Shown: positions 33,632 to 43,207 of the stretch, in pieces
Layout of the letters: every line of letters starts with the position of its first letter
Numbering within the stretch: the first letter of the stretch is position 1
Assembly (NCBI GenBank): GCA_020633975.1
Contig: JACKCR010000004.1
Location: forward strand, 62,001 to 126,000
Direction: 5' to 3'
Source: Candidatus Eiseniibacteriota bacterium
Lineage (GTDB): Bacteria > Eisenbacteria > RBG-16-71-46 > CAIMUX01
DNA: 64,000 bases
The notes under the pieces: generated by a model
The model's database searches: none
Seen by the model: the letters and a program-made list of their open reading frames with translations, nothing else
Told to the model about the DNA's origin: nothing
Position numbers and translations under genes: made by a program

Positions 33632-35075
33632 TGAAGAGGCCCCCTCCTGCGTACTGGAAGATCTGGTCGCTACTCAGCCGGAAGACGAACTCCTCCTGGC
33701 TCCAGGCGAACTCGATCCGTCCGACGAAGTCGTTGTTGCCGATCACTCGGATTCCACCGCCGTAGGACACCTGGAAGCGCCTCGGGATGATCTGCTCGAA
33801 GTCACCGAACACCTGTCCGATGTCGGAGAGAAGGTAGGCATCGAGCCCCACGCCATTCACGTGGTTGTCGACCCAGATCGGCCAGCGGTACTCGAAGGAC
33901 GCACCGATCATTCCCGCGTCGCGCCAACGGTAGTCGCGGAACCCGCGGAAGAGGTCTGGCTCGTCGTTGGTGAGTAGGCGTTGGAACGGGATGTCGTCGC
34001 GATCCTCGTCGATCCAGTTGAGGTAGCCGCGCGCGGCGAGCGCTCGTTCGGTGAACCAGAGCCCGATGAAATGCTCGAGGTCGATCCGGTAGCTCCAATA
34101 CTGCGCGGGCAACTCGTCGGTCGTGGAGGCGAAACGGGCCGCGCGGAATCGGTGGATGCTCCCCGTCTCGGGGCGGCGGGTCGTGTCGGTCGCGTCACGG
34201 ACGAGTGAGATGCTCCAGGTGACGCCTTCGGATCGAGCGCCGTATCCATAGGGAAGGTCGTCCGCGGCTCCGCCGAACACGTCGACCAGTGCCGGACTGT
34301 GGTCGTGGTGCGGAAGCCTCGTTCCGACTGATGAGTAGAGCCCGCTGAGCTCGATGCGGGCCTTCTCCGTCACGACCTGGTTGAAGGTGACTCCGCCCCA
34401 GCCGATCTCCTGGGAGAAGAAGCTCTCGTTCGCTTCTTTGCTGTTCGGGCCGAGGCCGAAGTACCGGGAGTTTCGCCGGAGCCGGTATCCGCCGCCCATC
34501 TCGATGGTGGCGTCATGGCCGACTCCGTAGATCGTGCCGAGCGTGGCCTTCTTCTCGCCCGTCGACGTGAAGAGCGTCCGGATCTTGAGCCGGTTGTCCG
34601 GGCCGAAGAACTCGTTGTGGAACACCGAGACTCCGGCACCGAAGCCCGAGAGGCCACCCGCCTTGAACGACGCCATCGCGCCGTAGGGAATCGGCTTGGG
34701 GCCGAGGACCTGGCCGAGCCAATGGATGAATCCGCTGTTCTCGAGATAGACGTAGGACGCACCGATGCCCGACGTCACCATGTGGATGGGGAACTCGACG
34801 ACCCGGTAAGGGACGAGGAGCGGATACTCCCAAGCCGGGCGCGGGGCTCCATCGAACTCCGTCTGGGTCGAGTCGGAGGGGGCAGGGATCGGCCCCCAGT
34901 AGCTCTCTCCGGTGCCGTCCATCGGTGTTCGGCCATCCGGCGTTGCCTCGGAGGCCTCAGCCGCACTGAGGAAGAGGGACAGACACGAAACGACCGTGAT
35001 CCAGAACCCCGCTGCCGGACCGAAATGCGGCTTCCTCTTGCGGCGGACTCGATCTCGTTCGATCTTCTCGGTCAT
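33603..35075 (-). CDS. Omp85/D15-type outer-membrane barrel without POTRA domains
   Basis: The 490-residue protein has a signal peptide (hydrophobic core 'FWITVVSCLSLFLSAAEA' about 24-41), a short linker with no POTRA-sized region, and a barrel with many alternating aromatic strands. The Omp85 loop-6 motif appears in 'LFRGFRDYRWRD', and a second RGY occurs in 'ALAARGYLNW'. It is shorter than BamA or TamA and resembles patatin-type or stand-alone D15 barrels. It would sit in the outer membrane. ATG 35075 is chosen for the signal peptide; the frame extends to 35345 without support. It is the first gene of the proposed three-gene operon. Confidence 0.8.
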   Translation of the reverse strand: MTEKIERDRVRRKRKPHFGPAAGFWITVVSCLSLFLSAAEASEATPDGRTPMDGTGESYWGPIPAPSDSTQTEFDGAPRPAWEYPLLVPYRVVEFPIHMVTSGIGASYVYLENSGFIHWLGQVLGPKPIPYGAMASFKAGGLSGFGAGVSVFHNEFFGPDNRLKIRTLFTSTGEKKATLGTIYGVGHDATIEMGGGYRLRRNSRYFGLGPNSKEANESFFSQEIGWGGVTFNQVVTEKARIELSGLYSSVGTRLPHHDHSPALVDVFGGAADDLPYGYGARSEGVTWSISLVRDATDTTRRPETGSIHRFRAARFASTTDELPAQYWSYRIDLEHFIGLWFTERALAARGYLNWIDEDRDDIPFQRLLTNDEPDLFRGFRDYRWRDAGMIGASFEYRWPIWVDNHVNGVGLDAYLLSDIGQVFGDFEQIIPRRFQVSYGGGIRVIGNNDFVGRIEFAWSQEEFVFRLSSDQIFQYAGGGLFNGRDQSALR

Positions 35076-35151
35076 GCGGCGGAATCCTCGTCTCCAGTTT
35101 GTGGCGGGGAAGACGTGACGGATCTGGAGGCTACCCCAGGGAGGGCGGAAG

Positions 35152-36318
35152 GTGAACCGGCAACCGAGAGACAGGGCGATCCGGAGGGGCACCGTGTGGT
35201 TTCTCCTCATCCTCCTCTCGTGGGGCCCTCTCGGGTTCACGTGGCCATGGGACGCAACGGGGCCGTGGCCGGATGGCTCGGACCTCCCCCTCACTCCACT
35301 CGACCGGCCGCAGGTCGAGGAGGTCGTCGCGGAAGATGCCGCCAACGTCCGCTACGCGGTCTTCGGGGACCAGCGGGCGCTCGCGGATGGGGAGTGGCAG
35401 GATCTCGTGGCGGCTGTGGCCCAGCTCCACCAGTCTGATCCGATCGACTTCGTCATCGACACCGGGGACATCGTCCAGGACGGACGTCACTCCGACCAGT
35501 TCGAGTTCCTTCGCGGAATCCTCGAGCCGATCGACGACCTGCCCTACCTCGTCTCCGTAGGGAATCACGAGACGAAGAACAACCTCGATCCGTCGGCCAG
35601 ATTCCATACGTCGATCTTCCTCGGCGGAATGGACCCTGCGTTCACCGCGGACCGGTACTACTTCCGCAAGGACCTCGCGAACACCCGCTTCCTCTTCCTC
35701 GACTCGAACGACCTCGTCTACGGCGACGATGGCGCAGGGATCGGGCGAGAGGAGCCGGTTGCGGGAAGCCGCGCGGCCGCGCAGATGCACTGGCTCGAAA
35801 CCCAGCTCACGCACCCCGAGCCGCCCGGCATGTCCACCGTGGTGGTGATCCACCATCCGTTCGTCCAGACGTCCAAGAAGCACCAGGAGGCGTCGATTGC
35901 GCTCTGGAACTACGGCGCGAAGGGACGGAAGCTCCGGGACCTGTTCCTCGAAGGCGGAGTCGACCTCATCCTGGCCGGCCATACCCACACCTATGAGCGG
36001 TTCCTCTTGGAGAAAGACGGTCACCGGATGCACCTCCTCAACGTCTCCGGTCGGCCCCGGACGTCGTTCCTTTGGGTCGGTGACGGTGCGCGGCGTCCGA
36101 AGGACATTCGCGGTGAAGAGAGCGAGTGGTTCGAAGAGGAAGGGTGGGACTTGGACGGATGGACCGTGACGCAAGAGGCGGTCATGCTCGAGGACGAGGA
36201 GGATCAGTTCGCGCTGATCGAGTCGTCCCAGGGCGGCCCGGTCACGCTCGAAGTACGCCTGCTCGACGACGACGATCCGAGCGGTACGAAGCTCTTCGAG
36301 AGCGTCGTCTTGAAGTGA
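35152..36318 (+). CDS. Exported calcineurin-like metallophosphoesterase
   Basis: The 388-residue protein starts at GTG 35152 (GGAGGG upstream) and has an N-terminal hydrophobic signal ('VWFLLILLSWGPLGF'). Metal-binding motifs are complete: FGDQ, DTGD, GNHE, IHHPF and AGHTHTYER, as in purple-acid-type phosphoesterases. It would hydrolyse phosphoesters in the envelope; the substrate is unknown. It is divergent from the barrel/kinase-like operon, so a phosphatase opposing that module is possible, but this is inference. Confidence 0.87.
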   Translation: MNRQPRDRAIRRGTVWFLLILLSWGPLGFTWPWDATGPWPDGSDLPLTPLDRPQVEEVVAEDAANVRYAVFGDQRALADGEWQDLVAAVAQLHQSDPIDFVIDTGDIVQDGRHSDQFEFLRGILEPIDDLPYLVSVGNHETKNNLDPSARFHTSIFLGGMDPAFTADRYYFRKDLANTRFLFLDSNDLVYGDDGAGIGREEPVAGSRAAAQMHWLETQLTHPEPPGMSTVVVIHHPFVQTSKKHQEASIALWNYGAKGRKLRDLFLEGGVDLILAGHTHTYERFLLEKDGHRMHLLNVSGRPRTSFLWVGDGARRPKDIRGEESEWFEEEGWDLDGWTVTQEAVMLEDEEDQFALIESSQGGPVTLEVRLLDDDDPSGTKLFESVVLK

Positions 36319-36393
36319 GCGCGCCGACGGGTTCGCGCTCGGTTTCGGCGCGGTCCATGTGCGTGGTCTGACGGGACGCGCCCGCGCCTGACT

Positions 36394-37083
36394 TCAGCGT
36401 GTGAGCTGCTCTGCGCCACTCGGGCGGCCGACGACGACTGCGGTCGCCATTCCGAGGAACAGCCCCGTTTCGACGATGCCGACTCGCGAGAGAAGCTGCT
36501 CGTGCAGTGCCTTCGGGTCCTCGATGCCGCCTCGGCTCCGGAAGTCGAGGTCGAGTACGTAGTTGCCTTCGTCTGTTTGAAACACCTCGCCGTCGAAGAG
36601 ACGCCTCAGTTGCGGCTGGACTCCCAGGCGCTCCAGGAACGGGATGTGTGTCGTCCATCCGAACGGGACGACGTCGATCGGGAGCGGGAACGTTGCGCCG
36701 AGGCGGGGCGCCAACTTCGAGTCGTCGACCATGATCACGAGTCGGCGAGACGCTTGCGCCACGATCTTCTCGCGAAGGAGCGATCCGCCGCCGCCTTTGG
36801 TGAGGTTCCACGCGGGGTCCACTTCGTCGGCGCCGTCGAACGTGATCGCGATCTCTTCCGGCACATCGTGCTTCGGTAGCAGCGGGACGCCCAGCTCACG
36901 CGCCAACGTCGCCGTGCGTACGGAGGTCGAGACACCTACGATCTTCCTGACCCGGCCGTCCTCCAGTCTGCGGCCGAGCTCGCGAACGAAGAGCTCGGCG
37001 GTGGATCCCGTACCGAGGCCGATGACGGCGTCACTGGGAACGAGGTCTGCGGCGGCGATTGCGGCGGCTTCTTTTGGCGACAT
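36394..37083 (-). CDS. rpiA: Ribose-5-phosphate isomerase A
   Basis: The 229-residue enzyme interconverts ribose 5-phosphate and ribulose 5-phosphate in the pentose phosphate pathway. Diagnostic blocks are 'VIGLGTGSTAELFVRELG', 'FDGADEVDPAWNLTKGGGG' with the catalytic aspartates, and 'LVIMVDDSKL'. The length is normal. The start at ATG 37083 has a GGAG site; the frame extends far upstream without homology. It is a single gene that converges on the phosphoesterase gene. Confidence 0.95.
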   Translation of the reverse strand: MSPKEAAAIAAADLVPSDAVIGLGTGSTAELFVRELGRRLEDGRVRKIVGVSTSVRTATLARELGVPLLPKHDVPEEIAITFDGADEVDPAWNLTKGGGGSLLREKIVAQASRRLVIMVDDSKLAPRLGATFPLPIDVVPFGWTTHIPFLERLGVQPQLRRLFDGEVFQTDEGNYVLDLDFRSRGGIEDPKALHEQLLSRVGIVETGLFLGMATAVVVGRPSGAEQLTR

Positions 37084-37130
37084 CTGGGATGAACTCCAAT
37101 GAATTCCAAGGCGATCCCGGCCTGGTGCGA

Positions 37131-37184
37131 AAGGACTCCTCGATTCGGCGGCACGGGAAGGACTCCTCATTTCGTCGGCACAGG
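37131..37184. repeat. 27-bp direct repeat upstream of rpiA
   Basis: Two adjacent copies of AAGGACTCCTC-TTTCG-CGGCAC start at 37131 and 37158, with a few substitutions. They lie between the divergent rpiA and solenoid-protein genes, where both promoters must be. Confidence 0.65.
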
Positions 37185-37281
37185 GTAGCACTCTTCCGCC
37201 GTTGCCGGTGGGATCGCAAAGCAGATCCCGGTACCCTCTCTGCTGGACTCGACTCCCGAAGCCTGGGAGAAAGGAACCGCG

Positions 37282-40200
37282 ATGCGTGCCACCTTCCGTC
37301 TCCTCCTCGGTCTCTGCCTGCTCCCGCTGCTCGTCGGCACTGTTCCGCGGGGCGAAGCGAATGCGGCAGGACCGGTCGGTGGCGTAGAGTCGTTCCAAGG
37401 GTATGAACTGCCGTCGATCGATCCGTACGAGTCCGAGATTCCCGGGCTCAGCCCGCTCGCGACGGAGACGTTTCGCGACGCGCTCTTCCGGATGGGTGTG
37501 AAGGAAGAAGAGCTCGGGTATGACAAGCGCTGGGCCGAGGACGATACGTTCCGTCTGGCCGTAGTCGAGGGCCTGCTCGACGATCCGACGGCGCTGCCCG
37601 GCTTCCAATCGACCCTGGTACGTTCGATTCGGGAGCGCGCCGGCCAGCCTCTCGGGCTCTTCGGACAGCTCGCTCGTCTTCTCGCGGTGGATCCGTGGGC
37701 CATGCGTGTTCGTGAGCCGAAGGAGCTTCTACCGGCCCACTTCCTCGAGGAACTCGAGTCCGCATCCGCGGGAGATGGCGTACGCCGGGTAGCCAATGAT
37801 CTCGAGAACGCTCGGGGCGACGGCTCCTGGTACGGTGAGATCGCAAGCCGGAGCGTCCAAACCTTCGATCCGGATCGGGAGGTCGCAGCGATCGTGCGCT
37901 GGCTCGGGTCCGGTCAGGACGATCTCGATCACGCATTCGCCAAGGTCGAGAGCCGACTCCGCACGCATGTGCTCATGAGTGCGGTGGCGCAATGGGGAGG
38001 CGAGAATGACCCCACGGACCTCGCTCGGAAGGGAGAACTACATCGCGAGTTCGGCGCGCCCGTCGATACGACCGTCGACATCGAGTCGGATTGGATCCTC
38101 GACGCTGCTGCAGCGGTGAGGCGCGATGAGCTCCTCTCCGCGGGTGGTGCCGTTCTTCGCGTATCGATGGACACCGCGCAGCTCACGGCGCGGATGGTTC
38201 GGAACCGCTCCATGCGGAGGCCGGGTCCGAACTCTGCCTCTCCGATCGATCCCTCGTTCGAACCGCTTCAGGCCAAGATCCAGGGTGAGATCCTCGCCGC
38301 GTGGCCGAGCCAATGGGGCTGGATCGTCATCGGGAGCGACGACGACAACGTCTACCCCGCGGACGTGCTCGACGAGATCGTCGTCCTGGGAGATGCCGGA
38401 GGGAACGACGTCTACCGTGGCCGCGTCGCATCCGCCGTTGGTCAACTCCACCGGTCGCTCTCCGTCCTCGTCGACCTCGCTGGGAACGACGTGTACGACG
38501 CGGGCGGCAGGTCGTACGCGGTTGGAGGGGCGGTCTTCGGGTGCGCGGCGTTGGTCGACCTCAACGGCGATGACACGTACATAGGTGCGACGGGCTCACT
38601 CGGCGCCGGCTACTTCGGCGTCGGTGCTCTTTATGACGGGGGCGGCGCCGACAGGTTCGAGGGGGCCACTCTCACCGAAGGTGCGGGAGCGTTCGGGGTC
38701 GGACTCCTCGTGTCGATGTCCGGAACTGCGGCTCCGGAACGGAAGGACGTCGAGCGAGATCTCGCATACGACGAAGGCATCATCCCCGTGCCGAGGACGG
38801 GCTCTCTTCCGATCCGCTACGACGAGAACGACGTCTACGTCGCGCAGCTCAGCGCGCAGGGGTTCGCCTCCACGCATGGCGTCGGTCTTCTCTATGACGA
38901 CGCTGGAAACGACATCTATCGGGCGGGAGGACGCTATCTCCACGAGCCTCTCCTGCCGAACGACTTCCAATCTCTATCCCAGGGATTCAGCATCGGATTC
39001 CGTCCACGAGCGGCGGGAGGGGTCGGTCTCTTGATCGACGAGCAGGGAAACGACTACTACGACGCCGAAGTGTTCGCCCAGGGCGCGGGATACTGGTACT
39101 CGCTCGGACTTCTCTTCGACGGTGCAGGGAACGATCGGTACCTCGCCACACAGTATGGACAGGGTGCGGGCGTCCATCTCGGAGTCGGTTCGCTCTGGGA
39201 TCGGGGCGGGGACGATCACTACGTTTCCAAGAACGGTGTCGTGCAAGGCACGGCGCACGATCTCTCCGTGGGGCTACTACGCGACGAGAGCGGCAACGAC
39301 TTCTACGCGGTGAGCGGCGGCCAGGGTGTGAGTCTCAGCAACTCGTTCGCGCTCTTCCTCGACGAGATGGGAGACGATCTCTACGCCACGTTCGAGGGAA
39401 GTCGAGGCTACGCACGCTTCGGTCGAGGGTTCAGCGGAGCCGCCGTCTTCCTCGATCTGGAAGGGAACGACCACTACCCGGCCGAGACCGATGCGGCGAA
39501 CGGGCGCGAGTGGCGCACCAGCCACTACACCCTAGGAATCGATCTGGATCGAGACGTCATCCTCCCTACCGAAGACGTTCCGGAGATCGTCCTCACTGCG
39601 GACGACTCGACCCGTGCGATCGACGAGCTGTTCGAGACCGCATCGCTCTGGGAAGTCGGGAGCGCGCGCGAGAAGGTCCGTCGCGCGCGACTTGCACTGG
39701 TCGCCCGAGGGATGCCCGCGGTCGAGTACGCAGTGGGCGCGACAGGGCCTTATGAGGACGGAGAGCCGCTCCTCACCGACCAGGGGCTCGTCTACCGGAC
39801 GCTGCAGGAGCTCGGGAACGCGTACCCGGATTCTCTCGGCGTCCGTCTGCTTCCACGACTGACCGATCCCGAGGAGCAAGTGCAGCGAAACGTGATTGCA
39901 CTCCTCGGCGACATGAAGTGGAAGCCAGCGCGGGAGCGGCTCGAAGCCATCCTCGCCGATCCTGGGGCGACCAAGCAGTACACACGAACGATCCAGGCAC
40001 TGGGGAAGATCCGCGATCCGGAAGCCGCCCCATCGATCCGTCCCTTCCTTGCGGACTCGCTCGAGAGGCGTCGGATCGTTGCGGTGGAGGCGCTCAAGTT
40101 CCTAGGCGACGACGCCTCGGCAAAGGCGTTCGTCGGACGACTCTCCGATCCGTACTTCACGGTTCGGTCGGCTGCGATGTCCGGTCTCGTCGCGTTCGGC

Positions 40201-40698
40201 GAGGCTTCCGTGGAGCCGCTCGTCGATGCGCTACGGAAGGCACCGAAGTCGACGCCGCCGAACGGTTCGTTCGACCGCGTCCACGCGGTCCTCACGCTCG
40301 GGTCGATCGGGGGATCGATCGCGGACAGCACGTCGGCAAGTGCAGTCGAGACGCGCGAGCGAGTGAACGGTGCGCTCTGGACTGAGCTCGAACGTGCTTG
40401 TGACGCGCTCCGGCAAGCTCAGGCGACGACAGCAGCCTCGGCGTCGGAATCGGCAGAGACGCCGATGCCGATGCAGCTGCAGGAGCGGACGGACACCGAG
40501 GGCGATTCCACTTCCATGCCCGCGAAAGACCGCGTGGTTACGGTAGGAACGCCCGCCGTCGATGCCGCGGCCCTCGCTTCTGCTGCTCTGGACGGACTTC
40601 TTCGCTCGAAGGAAGCCGGCGTGGCGGAACGCGCCGAGACGATGATCGCGGGGATCGAAGCGCCGCTGCTTCTTCGAACGTGGGAGCGGCGGAAGTAG
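37282..40698 (+). CDS. Giant secreted D-x-x-G-N-D-x-Y solenoid/HEAT-repeat protein
   Basis: The 1138-residue protein has a signal peptide (about 1-29) and an N-terminal helical region. A repeat region from about 371 to 735 has units of roughly 25-35 residues carrying 'G-N-D-x-Y' after an aspartate ('DAGGNDVY', 'DLAGNDVY', 'DEQGNDYY', 'DGAGNDRY', 'DEMGDDLY', 'DLEGNDHY'). These recall calcium-binding beta-roll turns but with longer, glycine-rich spacers. From about 840 to 1000 HEAT-like helices follow ('NVIALLGDMKWKPARERLEA', 'AVEALKFLGDDASAKAF'). A calcium-stabilised solenoid is inference. It has no FlgD or PEP-CTERM tail. ATG 37282 has an AAGGAA site. Confidence 0.75.
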   Translation: MRATFRLLLGLCLLPLLVGTVPRGEANAAGPVGGVESFQGYELPSIDPYESEIPGLSPLATETFRDALFRMGVKEEELGYDKRWAEDDTFRLAVVEGLLDDPTALPGFQSTLVRSIRERAGQPLGLFGQLARLLAVDPWAMRVREPKELLPAHFLEELESASAGDGVRRVANDLENARGDGSWYGEIASRSVQTFDPDREVAAIVRWLGSGQDDLDHAFAKVESRLRTHVLMSAVAQWGGENDPTDLARKGELHREFGAPVDTTVDIESDWILDAAAAVRRDELLSAGGAVLRVSMDTAQLTARMVRNRSMRRPGPNSASPIDPSFEPLQAKIQGEILAAWPSQWGWIVIGSDDDNVYPADVLDEIVVLGDAGGNDVYRGRVASAVGQLHRSLSVLVDLAGNDVYDAGGRSYAVGGAVFGCAALVDLNGDDTYIGATGSLGAGYFGVGALYDGGGADRFEGATLTEGAGAFGVGLLVSMSGTAAPERKDVERDLAYDEGIIPVPRTGSLPIRYDENDVYVAQLSAQGFASTHGVGLLYDDAGNDIYRAGGRYLHEPLLPNDFQSLSQGFSIGFRPRAAGGVGLLIDEQGNDYYDAEVFAQGAGYWYSLGLLFDGAGNDRYLATQYGQGAGVHLGVGSLWDRGGDDHYVSKNGVVQGTAHDLSVGLLRDESGNDFYAVSGGQGVSLSNSFALFLDEMGDDLYATFEGSRGYARFGRGFSGAAVFLDLEGNDHYPAETDAANGREWRTSHYTLGIDLDRDVILPTEDVPEIVLTADDSTRAIDELFETASLWEVGSAREKVRRARLALVARGMPAVEYAVGATGPYEDGEPLLTDQGLVYRTLQELGNAYPDSLGVRLLPRLTDPEEQVQRNVIALLGDMKWKPARERLEAILADPGATKQYTRTIQALGKIRDPEAAPSIRPFLADSLERRRIVAVEALKFLGDDASAKAFVGRLSDPYFTVRSAAMSGLVAFGEASVEPLVDALRKAPKSTPPNGSFDRVHAVLTLGSIGGSIADSTSASAVETRERVNGALWTELERACDALRQAQATTAASASESAETPMPMQLQERTDTEGDSTSMPAKDRVVTVGTPAVDAAALASAALDGLLRSKEAGVAERAETMIAGIEAPLLLRTWERRK

Positions 40699-40734
40699 GG
40701 CCGTGCGAGTCGAGTCGACGGAGGAACGACTACT

Positions 40735-41223
40735 TTGGGAATGTCACCGTACTTCCAGGATCTCCGCGAGAAGGTCGGCGATGCACTCGTGCTCGCGCCC
40801 GGTGTGGCCGCTGTCATCCGCGATGAGGACGGACATGTCCTGCTCCACCAACGGGCAGATGGTGGTTGGAACCTTCCCGGTGGCGCGATCGAACCGGGCG
40901 AGACCCCAGCGGCGGCGATCGTTCGTGAGATCCGAGAGGAGACCGGACTCAGTGCCATGCCGACGCGGATCCTTGCAGTGCTCGGTGGGGAAGAGTTTCG
41001 GATCACGTACCCGAACGGACACGTGGTGGAGTACTGCGTGACCGTGTTCGCATGCGACGTCGAGCCGCGGACCGCACCGTTCGTCCCCAACGAGGAGTCA
41101 AAGGAGCTTCGGTACTTCGGGCCGAGCGATCTGCCGGACCTCGGGCTTCCTTACCTTCCCACCATGCTCTTCGGAGACGTGGACCCGATCCACGCGCGGT
41201 TCCAGCGGTTGCAGTCGCCCTGA
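40735..41223 (+). CDS. Nudix hydrolase
   Basis: The 162-residue enzyme has a complete Nudix box, [20 protein letters not shown] followed by ETGL, in the usual place after '[14 protein letters not shown]'. It hydrolyses a nucleoside diphosphate linked to another group; the substrate is not visible. The ribosome site GGAGGA favours the TTG at 40735 over the ATG six bases later. It follows the solenoid gene by 36 bases and could be cotranscribed. Confidence 0.9.
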   Translation: MGMSPYFQDLREKVGDALVLAPGVAAVIRDEDGHVLLHQRADGGWNLPGGAIEPGETPAAAIVREIREETGLSAMPTRILAVLGGEEFRITYPNGHVVEYCVTVFACDVEPRTAPFVPNEESKELRYFGPSDLPDLGLPYLPTMLFGDVDPIHARFQRLQSP

Positions 41224-41260
41224 GTCTGCCCGGAATCGGACGCGATTTCTCGGCGATCCC

Positions 41261-43048
41261 TCACGCCTTGGCGCGTGGTCCGCGACCTAGTCTACGTCGC
41301 TGCGGATAGGGATAGACGTCCGGGATCTCCCCCGCCTCGTGCCGCACCTGGAGATTGCGCCAGAACTTCGTGTCCAGGAGATCGCGGTGGTGGTCGAGGA
41401 ATGCGCCCATGAGGTGCGGCGGGATGCCGAGAAACTTGGAGAACTCTTCGGGGAAGATGTCGTTCGGACCGACGGAGTACCACGGTTCGGCCGAGAGTTC
41501 GTCCTCGATCGTTCGGGCTTCCGGGATCTTCCGGAAGTTGCACTCGGTGAGGAGGCAGAGCTCGTCGTAGTCGTAGAAGACGACCCGCCGGTGCCTGGTC
41601 ACGCCGAAGTTCTTGAGAAGGAAATCACCGGGGAAGATGTTGGCCGCGGCGAGCTCCTTGATCGCGTTTCCGTAGTCGACGACGGCTCGTTTCGCTCGTG
41701 CGTCGTCGACTTCTCGGAGATAGAGGTTGAGCGGCCGAACCTTGCGCTCCGTATAGAGGAAGTCGATGCTGACGAACTCCTCGTCGATCCGCACGCTCTG
41801 AGCGGTCTCGGTGCGGAGTTCCTCCAGCAGCTCCGGAGCGAAACGGTGCTTCGGGAACTTGAGATGCTGGAACGACTGCGCCTCGACCAACCGCCCCACA
41901 CGGTCCCGCTCGAAGACCATCCGGTAGCGCTGCTTCACGTGCGCCGGCGTCATCGTCTTCGGATAGGCGAACCGGTCCCGGATCAGCTTGAAGACGAGGT
42001 CGAAGGAGGGAAGGACGAAGACGAGCATCACCATTCCGCGCTCGCCCTCCGCTACGACGAACTGATCGGTGGAACTCTCGAGATGACGCGCGAGACGGCG
42101 GTAGACCTCCGTCTTCCCGTGCTTGTAGAAACCGACCGAGAGATAGAGTTCCGCCGCGGTCTTGCGCGGAAGGATGGATTGGAGGAACAGCACGAGTTCG
42201 TCCGGGTCGGCTGTCTCTACGGAGAAGTATGCGCGCGTGTAGCTGAAGAGGATGCTCGCCTCGTCCTCCTCGAGCAGCACGGCATCGACGAAGACGCCGT
42301 CCTCTTCGTGGAGGAGCGGAAGGATGAACGGGAAGACGGCTTCGTCGCAGTAGAGTCGGCCAACGACGTAGGCGTGCTTCATCCGGTAGAACACGGACCC
42401 GAGCAGTTCGATGCGGGTGAGGGCCGTATCCGGAAGGAGATCTTCGATGTGGTTCTGGATCCTCTGCGCGACTCGGTCTGCGTCGCGATCCGCGTTTACC
42501 CAGGGCGCATCGAAGCGGAAGTCGTCCAATACTCGCCGGACGAGAGCGCATACGGCGTCGGTCGGGGAGCCGTCGTCGGGTGGATCGGATGTGGATCGAC
42601 TCAGGAACTCGTCGATCTCGTAAGTGCGATAGAGATCGGGTGGGAGGGTGCGGTCCGCAAGGGTCGAGTCGATCGAGGAGAACTCGATCCGCGGGTTCAC
42701 GCCGTCGGTTTCGAAGATGCGTCGGGTGATCGAGTTGAAGTAGGTACGTGCGATCTGTGGATTCGGCCCCTGGTCGGCGAGATCGGCGAACCGGTCGCGG
42801 ACCTTCGTCCAGATGTCCTCGTTCCGGCGTTCCGCTCCCAGGAGTTCGCCCAGGACCGCGATGACTCTCCCGATCGCTTCCGGGTAGATCTCGAGCCGCT
42901 CGACCAGGTCTGACTCGCAGCCGTGCCAGTCCCGCGCCTCGAAGCGACGGCGCGACCGGCTCGTGATCTCGCGGAACGCCTCCAAGTAGGCGAGGAACGA
43001 GGCGTGGGCGATGGTGGCCCCGCTCTCGACGTGTTCGGTTGCGGTCAT
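41261..43048 (-). CDS. aceK: Isocitrate dehydrogenase kinase/phosphatase
   Basis: The 595-residue protein matches AceK over its length: the regulatory N-terminal half ends in 'FYKHGKTEVYRRLARHLESS', followed by 'GMVMLVFVLPSFDLVFKLIR' with the ATP-binding lysine, 'ANIFPGDFLLKNFGVTRHRR' with the catalytic aspartate, and 'VVFYDYDELCLLTE' with the metal-binding DYD. It reversibly phosphorylates isocitrate dehydrogenase and so directs carbon to the glyoxylate shunt. ATG 43048 follows GAGAGG. No aceA or aceB gene is nearby. The family is best known from Proteobacteria, so transfer is possible. Confidence 0.95.
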   Translation of the reverse strand: MTATEHVESGATIAHASFLAYLEAFREITSRSRRRFEARDWHGCESDLVERLEIYPEAIGRVIAVLGELLGAERRNEDIWTKVRDRFADLADQGPNPQIARTYFNSITRRIFETDGVNPRIEFSSIDSTLADRTLPPDLYRTYEIDEFLSRSTSDPPDDGSPTDAVCALVRRVLDDFRFDAPWVNADRDADRVAQRIQNHIEDLLPDTALTRIELLGSVFYRMKHAYVVGRLYCDEAVFPFILPLLHEEDGVFVDAVLLEEDEASILFSYTRAYFSVETADPDELVLFLQSILPRKTAAELYLSVGFYKHGKTEVYRRLARHLESSTDQFVVAEGERGMVMLVFVLPSFDLVFKLIRDRFAYPKTMTPAHVKQRYRMVFERDRVGRLVEAQSFQHLKFPKHRFAPELLEELRTETAQSVRIDEEFVSIDFLYTERKVRPLNLYLREVDDARAKRAVVDYGNAIKELAAANIFPGDFLLKNFGVTRHRRVVFYDYDELCLLTECNFRKIPEARTIEDELSAEPWYSVGPNDIFPEEFSKFLGIPPHLMGAFLDHHRDLLDTKFWRNLQVRHEAGEIPDVYPYPQRRRLGRGPRAKA

Positions 43049-43207
43049 CGGTACCTCTCCGCCCCAAGGGGATTCCGGACGGCCTGATGATAGAGGAAAC
43101 TCGGCATCGATCCGGACTTTGGTTGCGGTATCCTCGAAAGGTTGGAGTCTGCCACCTCGTTGCCACGCGCGTACTTCTTTGCGACCGTGGTTCCAGGAGG
43201 ATTCGTC

